DNA of 64,000 nucleotides from an uncultured Prevotella sp. GTDB lineage: Bacteria > Bacteroidota > Bacteroidia > Bacteroidales > Bacteroidaceae. Positions 1 to 5,676 of the stretch are shown here, piece after piece (the stretch's first letter is position 1; each line of letters begins with the position of its first letter). Position numbers and translations under genes: made by a program. The notes below the pieces were generated by a model. The model ran no database searches. It was given only the letters and a program-made list of their open reading frames with translations, and was not told the DNA's origin. The stretch spans positions 1-64,000 of the forward strand of contig CAMHTW010000005.1 of the NCBI GenBank assembly GCA_946188165.1. Reading direction: 5' to 3'.

Positions 1-180
1 TTTTACCGCAGATTACGTTCTTTATTTACCGCAGATTACGCAGATTATACAGATTTTTTATCTATCGGTGCAGAGTGTAGGCGCAGCTATAATCTGTGAA
101 ATCTGCGTAATCTGCGGTTAATTATTAGGTGCAGAGTGTGGCGCAGCTATAATCTGTATAATCTGCGGAATCTGCGGTAA
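1..180. repeat. Palindromic CGCAGATTA-type intergenic repeat cluster
   Basis: Seen directly: one block starting GTGCAGAGTGT occurs twice, at about 68-118 and 129-179. Both copies run into AATCTGC(G)-type words. The reverse complement of those words (accgcagattacgcagatt) lies at about 28-46, so the region can fold as a long hairpin. It sits just downstream of the HU-like gene, which ends at 187. It may act as a terminator or be a miniature repeat; nothing coding is seen in it. Confidence 0.7.
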
Positions 181-186
181 ATTCAA

Positions 187-789
187 TCAGTTTTCATTAG
201 GAATGTCGTCGCCGCCGCCGTTGTTACCTCCGCCGTTACCATTCCCCTCACCTGTAGGAGAGGGGTCGGGGGTGAGGCCGTTAGGGGTGAGGCCTCCACT
301 TGGTGCATTCGTGCTTCCACCCTTTGCTGCAGCAATCTGGTCGGCAGCCTTGTCAGTCCAGCTCAGACGACCATCCTTGTTCAGTTCTTCACGAGTATAG
401 TCACCAGTAGCCTGTGCCAGCAACTTCAGCGACTCCACAGCAGGACCTGTCTTGTCGGTCTTCTTCATCACACCGATGCTGGCCGAGATGGTCTTGTCTG
501 CGTCGGCATCGTAGAGTTTGGTACAACCATTGCCGATACAGCTTACCTTGAAGATGGCCAGGTTGTCAACCTTCACAGTGTTGCCCATCAGAGTCTGCTC
601 ACGGGTACATTTCACGAAGTCACGCAGGATACCTTCGATGGTGCCTTCTGAGAACGGCGTGTTGTGCTCCGCCATGTGGACGGCCATGTCGTGGATGTTC
701 AGCGTCTCCTTGTAGCTGACACGGGGATAGTACTTGCCGAAAGTAGGACTGTTCGGCACATTGTTCTGAGTCAAATACAGTTCAATCAT
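187..789 (-). CDS. HU-like (histone-like) DNA-binding protein, Bacteroidetes type
   Basis: About 200 aa. The N-terminal part (MIELYLTQNN, KYYPRVSYKET, IHDMAVHMAEHNTPFS, TIEGILRDFV) has the pattern of the HU-related family common in Bacteroidetes, with an IHF/HU-like core at about residues 1-125. These proteins bind and bend DNA and are often found beside VirE and DUF4248 genes, as here. I chose ATG 789 because the core starts there; the ORF opens upstream at GTG 861 with an unrelated leader. The C-terminal 60 residues are Gly/Pro/Asn-rich and low complexity. They include LTPNGLTPDPSPTGEG, which is encoded by a GC-rich palindromic element (244-298). The tail ends GGGDDIPNEN. A promoter box lies about 100 nt upstream. 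The family is fairly sure; the biological role is unknown. Confidence 0.8.
   Translation of the reverse strand: MIELYLTQNNVPNSPTFGKYYPRVSYKETLNIHDMAVHMAEHNTPFSEGTIEGILRDFVKCTREQTLMGNTVKVDNLAIFKVSCIGNGCTKLYDADADKTISASIGVMKKTDKTGPAVESLKLLAQATGDYTREELNKDGRLSWTDKAADQIAAAKGGSTNAPSGGLTPNGLTPDPSPTGEGNGNGGGNNGGGDDIPNEN
244..298. repeat. GC-rich palindromic element inside the HU-like gene
   Basis: Seen: CCCCTCACCTGTAGGAGAGGGG followed by two GGGGTGAGGCC words. Translated on the minus strand it gives GGLTPNGLTPDPSPTGEG in frame with the HU-like protein. It resembles the elements at 3261, 4238, 13855 and 25138. It is probably an inserted REP/MITE-like element tolerated in a flexible tail. Confidence 0.6.
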
Positions 790-885
790 AATTGTTTTGT
801 TGTTTCTTTGTAAACTAAAATACTTTTCACATTTGTCGCCATTCAACATCGGCCTGCGCACTGCCGTCGTTTCCTTTTAACAATA

Positions 886-893
886 CAAAGGTA
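886..893 (-). promoter_or_regulatory. Minus-7 promoter box (TACCTTTG) of the HU-like gene
   Basis: CAAAGGTA on the plus strand reads TACCTTTG on the minus strand, the Bacteroidetes TAnnTTTG consensus. It would give a leader of about 90 nt before ATG 789. Confidence 0.6.
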
Positions 894-913
894 CAATATT
901 TTAAGGCGTTTTA

Positions 914-971
914 CAAGTGTTTTCAAAGAGTCATGTCACTTGCAAAAACTCCTGATTTGTTAATGTCACTT
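914..971. promoter_or_regulatory. Possible operator: ATGTCACTT direct repeat between divergent promoters
   Basis: ATGTCACTT occurs at 933-941 and 963-971, 30 bp apart (about three helical turns). CAAGTG at 914-919 is the inverse of CACTTG at 937-942. The repeats lie between the HU-like and DUF4248 promoters and could bind a shared regulator; this is inference from position. Confidence 0.35.
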
Positions 972-1020
972 ATGGTAACATTTTTCATGCAAAAGACTTG
1001 TGTTTCTCATCTTTTTTTCG

Positions 1021-1028
1021 TACCTTTG
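1021..1028 (+). promoter_or_regulatory. Minus-7 promoter box (TACCTTTG) of the DUF4248 gene
   Basis: A perfect TAnnTTTG box ending 28 nt before ATG 1057. It makes the ORF-track start at 1000 unlikely, because that start would lie upstream of the promoter. Confidence 0.65.
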
Positions 1029-1056
1029 TGTCTATAAAACCAATATTTATAGCACA

Positions 1057-1269
1057 ATGGATGAACTGAACCCTACTTATGGTCGTATGGAGCTGGCACA
1101 GCTCTACTTCCCGCATATCTGCGGACGTGCAGCGTGGCGAAAACTAAAAGACGTCATGATTGACGATCCTGCATTGAGCCCGTTGCTTACCACTGGTCGA
1201 CGCACATTCCTCCCTATCGAGGTAAGTCGCATATTCAAAGTCTGTGGCCGTCCCGCCTCACTGCGCTGA
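1057..1269 (+). CDS. DUF4248-like small protein
   Basis: 70 aa, starting MDELNPTYGRMELAQLYFPH. The pattern 'LAQLYFPHI-x-AWRKLK-x-L-LTTGRRTFLP-EV-IF' fits the small DUF4248 family of Bacteroidetes, which is found next to VirE-type and HU-like genes. No function is established. I place the start at 1057 because the promoter box at 1021 precedes it and the conserved part begins there; the 19 extra residues of the ORF track are probably untranslated leader. It is transcribed away from the HU-like gene, with a hairpin at 1325-1364 downstream. Basic C-terminal residues (GRRTFLP, VCGRPASLR) could contact nucleic acid, but that is speculation. Confidence 0.7.
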   Translation: MDELNPTYGRMELAQLYFPHICGRAAWRKLKDVMIDDPALSPLLTTGRRTFLPIEVSRIFKVCGRPASLR

Positions 1270-1324
1270 GACCGCTTGCTGTCAACAAGTGGTACTTATC
1301 CGTAAATAAGCGTGGAGTATTAAA

Positions 1325-1364
1325 AAATAAGCGTGCTTTATTTTGCAATAAGGCACGCTTATTT
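1325..1364. terminator. Perfect 12-bp hairpin, probable bidirectional terminator
   Basis: AAATAAGCGTGC pairs with GCACGCTTATTT across a 16-nt loop. Its arms end in A/T runs, so it could stop DUF4248 on the plus strand and the MNT/Rpn remnant on the minus strand. A partial extra copy of the left arm (AAATAAGCGTGG) lies at about 1304-1315. Confidence 0.6.
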
Positions 1365-1388
1365 AATGGGTGAAAAATTAGATATCAA

Positions 1389-1493
1389 TTAGAGTGTTTC
1401 GATCTCGTCTCGGTTCAGCCCTGTAATTTTGCAAATCTCATTAATATCGTAGCCATGTTGCTTCATGCGACTGGCGGTCTCTAACAGGCTCTC
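1389..1493 (-). pseudogene. C-terminal remnant of an Rpn-family PD-(D/E)XK nuclease
   Basis: Translating the minus strand in the frame ending at TAA 1389-1391 gives ESLLETASRMKQHGYDIN followed by EICKITGLNRDEIETL. This is the characteristic C-terminal helix-turn-helix-like tail (ARxMKxxGxxIxxIxxxTGLxxEEIExL) of Rpn/PDDEXK transposase-related nucleases. The frame is closed by a stop immediately upstream, so only about 34 residues survive. The upstream part has been replaced by the MNT gene, whose last codons overlap this remnant. It is not in the ORF track. Confidence 0.6.
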
Positions 1494-1789
1494 TCATATA
1501 TCAGTTTCTTATCTTGATCAATACTTTCTCTTACTCTCGGACGTAATGTCTTTTCTGGTACGATGTCAACGGGGCGGTCGAGAATCTTCTCTAGATCGCA
1601 AATCATGGCAGCGTGTTTCAGCAAACTCACACCATCCTCATCGAACTGCACGAGGATGTCAACGTCGCTGATGGGAGTCTCCTCGCCACGAGCAAAAGAG
1701 CCGAAGAGCCATGCCTTCACGACGGGCTGCGTCTTGAAGTAATCAGCAATAACTTGGTTCATTGTTTGCGTGCTCATAAGCGGAATCAT
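1481..1789 (-). CDS. MNT-type nucleotidyltransferase (MntA-like antitoxin fold)
   Basis: 102 aa. The motif GSFARGEETPISDVDILV (about residues 30-47) is the GSxxxG...SDxDL signature of minimal nucleotidyltransferases. In HEPN-MNT systems such a protein (MntA) blocks a HEPN RNase, in characterised cases by AMPylation. No HEPN gene is seen on either side, so it is an orphan, or it belongs to the group that acts alone. The promoter box CAAAGATA (1804-1811) lies 14 nt before ATG 1789; ATG 1777 and 1762 are alternatives. Its 3' end overlaps the Rpn remnant out of frame, and the final residues YERAC come from that junction, so the natural C-terminus may be altered. Confidence 0.75.
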   Translation of the reverse strand: MIPLMSTQTMNQVIADYFKTQPVVKAWLFGSFARGEETPISDVDILVQFDEDGVSLLKHAAMICDLEKILDRPVDIVPEKTLRPRVRESIDQDKKLIYERAC

Positions 1790-1803
1790 TTTGTTTTCTG
1801 CTG

Positions 1804-1811
1804 CAAAGATA
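1804..1811 (-). promoter_or_regulatory. Minus-7 promoter box (TATCTTTG) of the MNT gene
   Basis: CAAAGATA on the plus strand, 14 nt upstream of ATG 1789. It matches the TAnnTTTG consensus. Confidence 0.55.
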
Positions 1812-1861
1812 GCAATAATTTCTTATAATAATCGAAAAAACAATTTTTTTTTAATGATTAA

Positions 1862-1969
1862 TGACACAGATAACAGATGTAACAGTAGAAAATGATAATC
1901 TCTTCGCGTACCGCATATGCGCGCACGGTACGCGAGGCTTCTTAGAAAACATCTGTTCCATCTGTGTCA
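1862..1969. repeat. Long imperfect hairpin overlapping the 3' end of the virE-like gene
   Basis: Three nested perfect stems are visible: TGACACAGA/TCTGTGTCA (1862-1870 with 1961-1969), AACAGATGT/ACATCTGTT (1872-1880 with 1949-1957) and TCGCGTACCG/CGGTACGCGA (1904-1913 with 1926-1935). The right arm encodes the last residues (TDDTDGTDVF) and the stop of the VirE-like protein. It may serve as a terminator or be a mobile palindromic repeat. Confidence 0.65.
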
Positions 1970-3339
1970 TCTGTGTTTGTCTGACTCTGTTTCATTGCAT
2001 CGTAGGCCAGCGCTACGGCACGCTGCTTGCGCTCCTCAGGCGGAATGCGCACCACATAGTAGCCGCGATTGTGATTGATGGTGGCTGCCTTAAACCCCAG
2101 ATGCGTAAAGGCACGGCCCAAGGCGACGGTAGTGAGATGCATGCCTGGCGAACTCAACAGTTGCTTGGCAACCGCCGTTCGCATAAACTCACCTGTCTCG
2201 GCACCACGGGGCTGACGGAAGTACTCTGCCACCAGGTCCTCTTCGTCATTCGATGTAGTATACGCCTCATTATGCTGTTGCAGCCGTTCTATCTCGGACC
2301 TGTCGAACCAGTACTGGAAGCCCTGCTGGTACAGCGTGTAGGCTTGCGCGTAGATGCCGTCGTAGTCGAAGGGCGACGTCAGGGGCGACTCGATGCTTTT
2401 CACCTCGAAGGGCAGCCAGCGGCGCGTGCCCGTCGTGTCCGACAGGAACTGCACGTTGTTGCCCGTGCCGCAGAACGACGCCAGGTGCGGCAGCGACTCG
2501 TGGTAGCGGCCGTAGGCCTTGCGCTCGTTGATGGACGGCATGGTCATCGTACCCTTCATCTTGTTCAGCTCCTTGGGCAGCATCGAGTCCAGCTCCTCCC
2601 AGCACATCAGACCGTATTGCGCCAGCACCAGCCGGTCGTCCTTCGTCAGCATGGCGGAGTCGGTCTTCGTGTAGAAGTAGTCGCGCAGCTGGGGCGGCAG
2701 CAGGTTGGCGAACCATGTCGTCTTGTACGTGCCCTGCTCGCCTATCAGGATGAGCATCACGTTGTTCACTACCTTCGCATCGACCCACGACGCCACCATA
2801 CCCACCAGCCATTTCTTCAGGTACTGGTAGAACAGGATCTGCTCGTCAGCGTCGCCCTTGACGATCACCGTCAGCGAGAGTCTAAGGATATGGTCGCCCT
2901 GTTTGGGCGTCCATGGTGACAAATGCTCCAGATAGTCGCGGAACGGATGATACTTCGGCACATAGTCCGACTCGACGACATTCAAGAGGTGCTGCTTGAT
3001 GACGGCCTTCTCCTGACACAGCTCCATCCAGAGCGTGTTGATGTCGCGGTCGGTGAGGTTCGTGTAGCCGTCCGTAGCACACTCGTCGCCGCCGAAGATG
3101 GTCAGCAGGCCTCGCTCGTCGGCCCTGATGACGGGACCCTTCGACAGCCAGTGAATCTCCGGACGCCCTCTGACCTCATTATACCGCAGCCACACGCGAC
3201 TGTCCAGCATCGCCTTAATCTCCTCTGGCGTGGCATACGTCTCCTGCCACGACTTCTTGTGGGCCCCATTCTGGGCCCCTCCCTGGGACCCACCCCGGCC
3301 CTCCCTGCTCAGGGAGGGGGTATTATTATTCTTTTTCAT
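1942..3339 (-). CDS. VirE/VapE-type P-loop ATPase
   Basis: 465 aa from ATG 3339. It belongs to the virulence-associated E (VirE, PF05272-like) group. The Walker A motif GEQGTYKTT is at about residues 200-208; an acidic CWEELD strand (Walker B-like), a C-GTGNNVQFL motif and the arginine-rich GTRRWLPFEV follow in the usual order. These proteins resemble replication helicases and occur in mobile regions; the Bacteroidetes versions sit beside HU-like and DUF4248 genes, as here. The primase-like N-terminal domain seen in longer relatives is missing. I chose ATG 3339 because the promoter box TACCTTTG (3363-3370) lies inside the longer TTG-start ORF. Residues 6-28 (NTPSLSREGRGG and following) come from a GC-rich palindromic element, and the C-terminus comes from a hairpin repeat, so both ends are repeat-derived. 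The substrate is unknown. Confidence 0.85.
   Translation of the reverse strand: MKKNNNTPSLSREGRGGSQGGAQNGAHKKSWQETYATPEEIKAMLDSRVWLRYNEVRGRPEIHWLSKGPVIRADERGLLTIFGGDECATDGYTNLTDRDINTLWMELCQEKAVIKQHLLNVVESDYVPKYHPFRDYLEHLSPWTPKQGDHILRLSLTVIVKGDADEQILFYQYLKKWLVGMVASWVDAKVVNNVMLILIGEQGTYKTTWFANLLPPQLRDYFYTKTDSAMLTKDDRLVLAQYGLMCWEELDSMLPKELNKMKGTMTMPSINERKAYGRYHESLPHLASFCGTGNNVQFLSDTTGTRRWLPFEVKSIESPLTSPFDYDGIYAQAYTLYQQGFQYWFDRSEIERLQQHNEAYTTSNDEEDLVAEYFRQPRGAETGEFMRTAVAKQLLSSPGMHLTTVALGRAFTHLGFKAATINHNRGYYVVRIPPEERKQRAVALAYDAMKQSQTNTDDTDGTDVF
3261..3322. repeat. GC-rich palindromic element at the N-terminus of the VirE-like gene
   Basis: GGGCCCC and CCTCCCTG...CAGGGAGG words form nested palindromes. 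The element reads through in frame as PSLSREGRGGSQGGAQNGA. It shares the CTCCCT/AGGGAG core with the element at 4238. Confidence 0.55.
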
Positions 3340-3362
3340 ATACCAAAATTTGCTTTTGGCTG

Positions 3363-3370
3363 CAAAGGTA
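3363..3370 (-). promoter_or_regulatory. Minus-7 promoter box (TACCTTTG) of the VirE-like gene
   Basis: CAAAGGTA on the plus strand; it gives a short leader of about 20 nt before ATG 3339 and settles the start codon. Confidence 0.6.
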
Positions 3371-3388
3371 CGAAAAACCAAAAACAAT

Positions 3389-3421
3389 TACCCCCAATAT
3401 GGTGGGTACATATTGGGGGTA
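3389..3421 (-). terminator. Intrinsic terminator after the DUF2442-HTH gene
   Basis: A perfect 12-bp stem, TACCCCCAATAT/ATATTGGGGGTA, with a 9-nt loop. On the minus strand it is followed by AATTGTTTTT. It lies 24 nt after the stop of the gene at 3445. It also sits just upstream of the VirE promoter box, so it could double as an operator. Confidence 0.65.
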
Positions 3422-3444
3422 TATTGGTTGTAGAAAAAGTTCCT

Positions 3445-3852
3445 TTAAATGCAGATACTCTGGAGTTCAGATGCTATGTTAGATATCTCGTTCATTATCA
3501 TGCGTTCCCTTTCCTTGGAAGGCTTCTTGGTGCCATTAATATATTGCGCCATCAAGCTTTGACTGATACCTAACCGTCGCCCAACGGCAGCAGCATTAAG
3601 TTCCGGATGGGATAGGAACACTAAAGAAACACCCGTCGGCTCGGGATTATCGTATTCAAAACTCTCAAAAGAGACATCTTCATCAAGTTTATACCAGTGT
3701 ATTCCCTCGTCGTCCATTTCATAGTCTTCGCGTTGTTCGGGCGTAGCGTGTTGCAGCCGTCTGTAATAAAGCAACGACTGCCACAATGTGCGTCCGTCAT
3801 CAGTCAGACCATAAATGCGGTTGTTGTCGAACCAAATCTTAGAAATCTTCAT
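3445..3852 (-). CDS. DUF2442 protein with C-terminal helix-turn-helix
   Basis: 135 aa. The N-terminal half (MKISKIWFDNNRIYGLTDDGRT, then LLYYRRLQHATPEQREDYE, GIHWYKLDEDVSFESF) fits the DUF2442 fold. DUF2442 proteins are usually the antitoxin-like partner of DUF4160 or RelE-type toxins. The C-terminal part (LNAAAVGRRLGISQSLMAQYINGTKKPS) is a Cro/C1-type HTH. Such proteins normally bind their own promoter. No DUF4160 gene is visible nearby, so this may be an orphan antitoxin-like regulator. A promoter box lies at 3898-3905 and an intrinsic terminator at 3389-3421, so it is probably monocistronic. Confidence 0.75.
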   Translation of the reverse strand: MKISKIWFDNNRIYGLTDDGRTLWQSLLYYRRLQHATPEQREDYEMDDEGIHWYKLDEDVSFESFEYDNPEPTGVSLVFLSHPELNAAAVGRRLGISQSLMAQYINGTKKPSKERERMIMNEISNIASELQSICI

Positions 3853-3897
3853 CTTTCACACTGTATCTCTGGCATAATTGTTTTTTGAATTACGTTG

Positions 3898-3905
3898 CAA
3901 AGATA
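3898..3905 (-). promoter_or_regulatory. Minus-7 promoter box (TATCTTTG) of the DUF2442 gene
   Basis: CAAAGATA on the plus strand, 45 nt before ATG 3852. Confidence 0.5.
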
Positions 3906-3948
3906 GGTAATTTTTTCATTACCTCCAAACTTTTTTACTGAAAAACTA

Positions 3949-4449
3949 TCAACGGAATAGTTTTTTTATTTCATCTTGGAATTCCAATGACTTCTTTTGA
4001 TTAAGTGCTTCATAATAATCACGGTACATATTCTTCCTGTTCCACAACGTCTCAAACACCTTCCACTTCTCCTTGATACCTAATCGCTCGGCCATCGCAT
4101 CAGCCAACAGTGCCGCCTGCGTCCGCGAGAGCAGGGGCTGGTAGTTGTCATCAATCCACCCTGCTGCCTGCACCTTCTGCCAGAGCGCTATGGCTGCTTC
4201 GGTAGCGAGAACTTCGGACAAGATACCCGATTCTTTCTCCCTCCCTACACAGGGAGGGTCGGGGTGGGTCTCCGGGTCCAGGTGGGTCTTCTCCGTTCCA
4301 CCGAATACCTGGGTATCGATATGGTTAACATACTGTGCCCCTGGGGCGACGAATACTACATTTTCTATTTTGCCGATGCCTGCCTGATGAACTTGTTCAA
4401 GCAGGCGATTTAGTAAGCCGAGGGCTTCCTCCTCGTTGTTAATGTTCAT
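3949..4449 (-). CDS. Hypothetical protein, accessory region
   Basis: 166 aa from ATG 4449 (MNINNEEEALGLLNRLLEQ). I do not recognise a family. It has an N-terminal helical start, a VVFVAPGAQYVNH segment, and a C-terminal helical half rich in charged and aromatic residues (LLADAMAERLGIKEKWKVFETLW, then RDYYEALNQKK). The C-terminal half looks like a small conserved helical domain. There is no signal peptide or membrane segment. The ORF is open upstream to 4662 through a strongly folded leader; I prefer 4449 because the upstream residues come from that structure. The middle (about residues 47-65, HLDPETHPDPPCVGREKESG) comes from a GC-rich palindromic repeat at 4238-4290, so the family-like part is probably split by it. 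Confidence 0.6.
   Translation of the reverse strand: MNINNEEEALGLLNRLLEQVHQAGIGKIENVVFVAPGAQYVNHIDTQVFGGTEKTHLDPETHPDPPCVGREKESGILSEVLATEAAIALWQKVQAAGWIDDNYQPLLSRTQAALLADAMAERLGIKEKWKVFETLWNRKNMYRDYYEALNQKKSLEFQDEIKKLFR
4238..4290. repeat. GC-rich palindromic element inside the hypothetical gene
   Basis: CTCCCTCCCTACACAGGGAGGG is a near-perfect hairpin, followed by TCGGGGTGGGTC and GGTGGGTC words. It reads in frame as HPDPPCVGREKE. It shares the core with the element at 3261. Confidence 0.6.
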
Positions 4450-4526
4450 TTCTTCGTTTTCTAATAAAAAAATTATAAAGTGGTGGAAAACGGAGACGTG
4501 GGGAATCGGGTAAGTAATACAACAAT

Positions 4527-4656
4527 GTCTCTCGGGTTTAGCTACGACCCATGAACGATTTGCTGATACTGCCAATGCCCACGCCTCCGTATGGGGGACG
4601 TGAGCAGGCAGCCGTATTGCTTCGTTCATGTCTTTTGAGTAGCTAATTCGAGAGAC
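4527..4656 (-). promoter_or_regulatory. Long structured 5' leader or cruciform element
   Basis: Four nested stems span 130 bp: GTCTCTCG/CGAGAGAC (4527-4534 with 4649-4656), TAGCTAC/GTAGCTA (4539-4545 with 4639-4645), CATGAACGA/TCGTTCATG (4550-4558 with 4622-4630), and a terminal hairpin CACGCCTCC-GTAT-GGGGGACGTG with extra CTGCC/GGCAG pairing. On the minus strand it lies between the promoter box at 4702 and ATG 4449, so it would be transcribed as a leader. It could be a cis-regulatory RNA or the remains of a palindromic mobile element. I do not recognise a known RNA family. Confidence 0.55.
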
Positions 4657-4701
4657 TAACAAAAAGCTGCGGTTGCTTCGTCTTCTTATATGTCTTCGGG
4701 T

Positions 4702-4709
4702 GCAAAATT
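4702..4709 (-). promoter_or_regulatory. Minus-7 promoter box (TAATTTTG) upstream of the structured leader
   Basis: CAAAATTA on the plus strand. It would give a leader of about 250 nt before ATG 4449. Apart from the leader structure I see nothing else in 4450-4780. Confidence 0.45.
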
Positions 4710-4780
4710 ACTTGAATTTTATCACACTCCCAAACTTTTCGTGATTTATTTTATGGACTCATACCAATTTCAGGAATTAC

Positions 4781-5656
4781 TTATTCAGACAGTTCGTCTA
4801 TTTCCTGCTTCAGTTCCTGGATGGAGCGGATGACAAGGGGCACCATCTCAAGATAGTTCACGGATAGATAGCCGTCCTGCCCCTCCAGTACCAGGTCAGG
4901 ATAGACCTTCTGTAGTTCGTGGGCATCCACACCGAAATGGCGACGGGAGGTCTTCTCTTGTTCTTCCTTCTTCAGGAACTCCAGTTCTCTTCTGAGTTTC
5001 TCGGCCTTTTCTGGATCGACATTCTCGGATACCTCTTCTAATTGCCGCTCCTTCAGATTGTATTCCACAATATTCATGTTCAGCAGGTTTTCCAATGTTG
5101 TTGTTCCGCTTCTCTTGCTTTGGCTCAAGGAAACGATGTTGTCGCAGAGTCTGCGATCCGCAATCGTATACTGACTGTGAACTATGAGACTGTCTGAAAC
5201 ATGCACGTTCCCAACAAAATAGCCAGCGTATGCACCTCCTAAACTATGCGGAAAAGTATAGCAATAATCACAATCAACGGCATAGATACCCGCACCGCCG
5301 GAAGATGTAGAGGGGTCAATCATGCCGCAAAGACCATAATTCCTGCCATGATTTGCATTCGATTCCACAATACCAAGTACACCAAAATTACTGTCTTGGG
5401 AATAATTAGGATTAAGCCAAAAGCCTCCAAACACTCCAATGTTTTTTCCATTAAGCGCATAAGGAGCACTACCGGTTCCGATACATGTATCTTCACCTTC
5501 TATGAAAAACCAATCATTGTTAACCATTAGTAAAGGTACAAAGGCTCCCGTTTCGGGACCAATAAAGAACTTTTTGTTCCAGTTCATAGTTAATTGGGCA
5601 TTGACAGAAATACTTATGAACAACAACAGACTGGATATATAAATAAACTTCTTCAT
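4781..5656 (-). CDS. Secreted S74-like (endosialidase chaperone-type) protein without sorting tail
   Basis: 291 aa. A signal peptide (MKKFIYISSLLLFISISVNAQ) is followed by a Gly-rich head with repeated 'GVFGG / GVLGI / GLCGMI / GAGIYA' steps, like the trimeric heads of tail-fibre-type proteins. The C-terminal half (DRRLCDNIVSL, a charged helical segment, HFGVDAHELQKVYPDLV, DGYLSVNYLEMVPLVIRSIQEL) matches the intramolecular chaperone S74 family. In active members an SDxRxKxNI-type motif supports self-cleavage. Here it reads ADRRLCDNI, so the Ser and Lys positions are both changed and cleavage is probably lost. It is the last gene of the four-gene operon, 20 nt after the propeptide-like gene, and unlike its paralogue at 7771 it lacks a T9SS domain. 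Confidence 0.75.
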   Translation of the reverse strand: MKKFIYISSLLLFISISVNAQLTMNWNKKFFIGPETGAFVPLLMVNNDWFFIEGEDTCIGTGSAPYALNGKNIGVFGGFWLNPNYSQDSNFGVLGIVESNANHGRNYGLCGMIDPSTSSGGAGIYAVDCDYCYTFPHSLGGAYAGYFVGNVHVSDSLIVHSQYTIADRRLCDNIVSLSQSKRSGTTTLENLLNMNIVEYNLKERQLEEVSENVDPEKAEKLRRELEFLKKEEQEKTSRRHFGVDAHELQKVYPDLVLEGQDGYLSVNYLEMVPLVIRSIQELKQEIDELSE

Positions 5657-5676
5657 GATTCTTGTCTTATAGTGTT

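Noticed and set aside
2270-2812. 180-aa minus-strand ORF in a second frame of the VirE-like gene
   Set aside because: Ala/Arg/Gly-rich alternative-frame shadow with no motif.
1861-2919. 352-aa plus-strand ORF antisense to the VirE-like gene
   Set aside because: Low-complexity Arg/His/Val-rich shadow translation; the opposite strand carries clear P-loop motifs.
4450-4662. N-terminal extension of the 3949 gene through the folded leader
   Set aside because: The reading frame is open but the residues derive from a long palindrome; ATG 4449 gives a normal start. Left as a finding.
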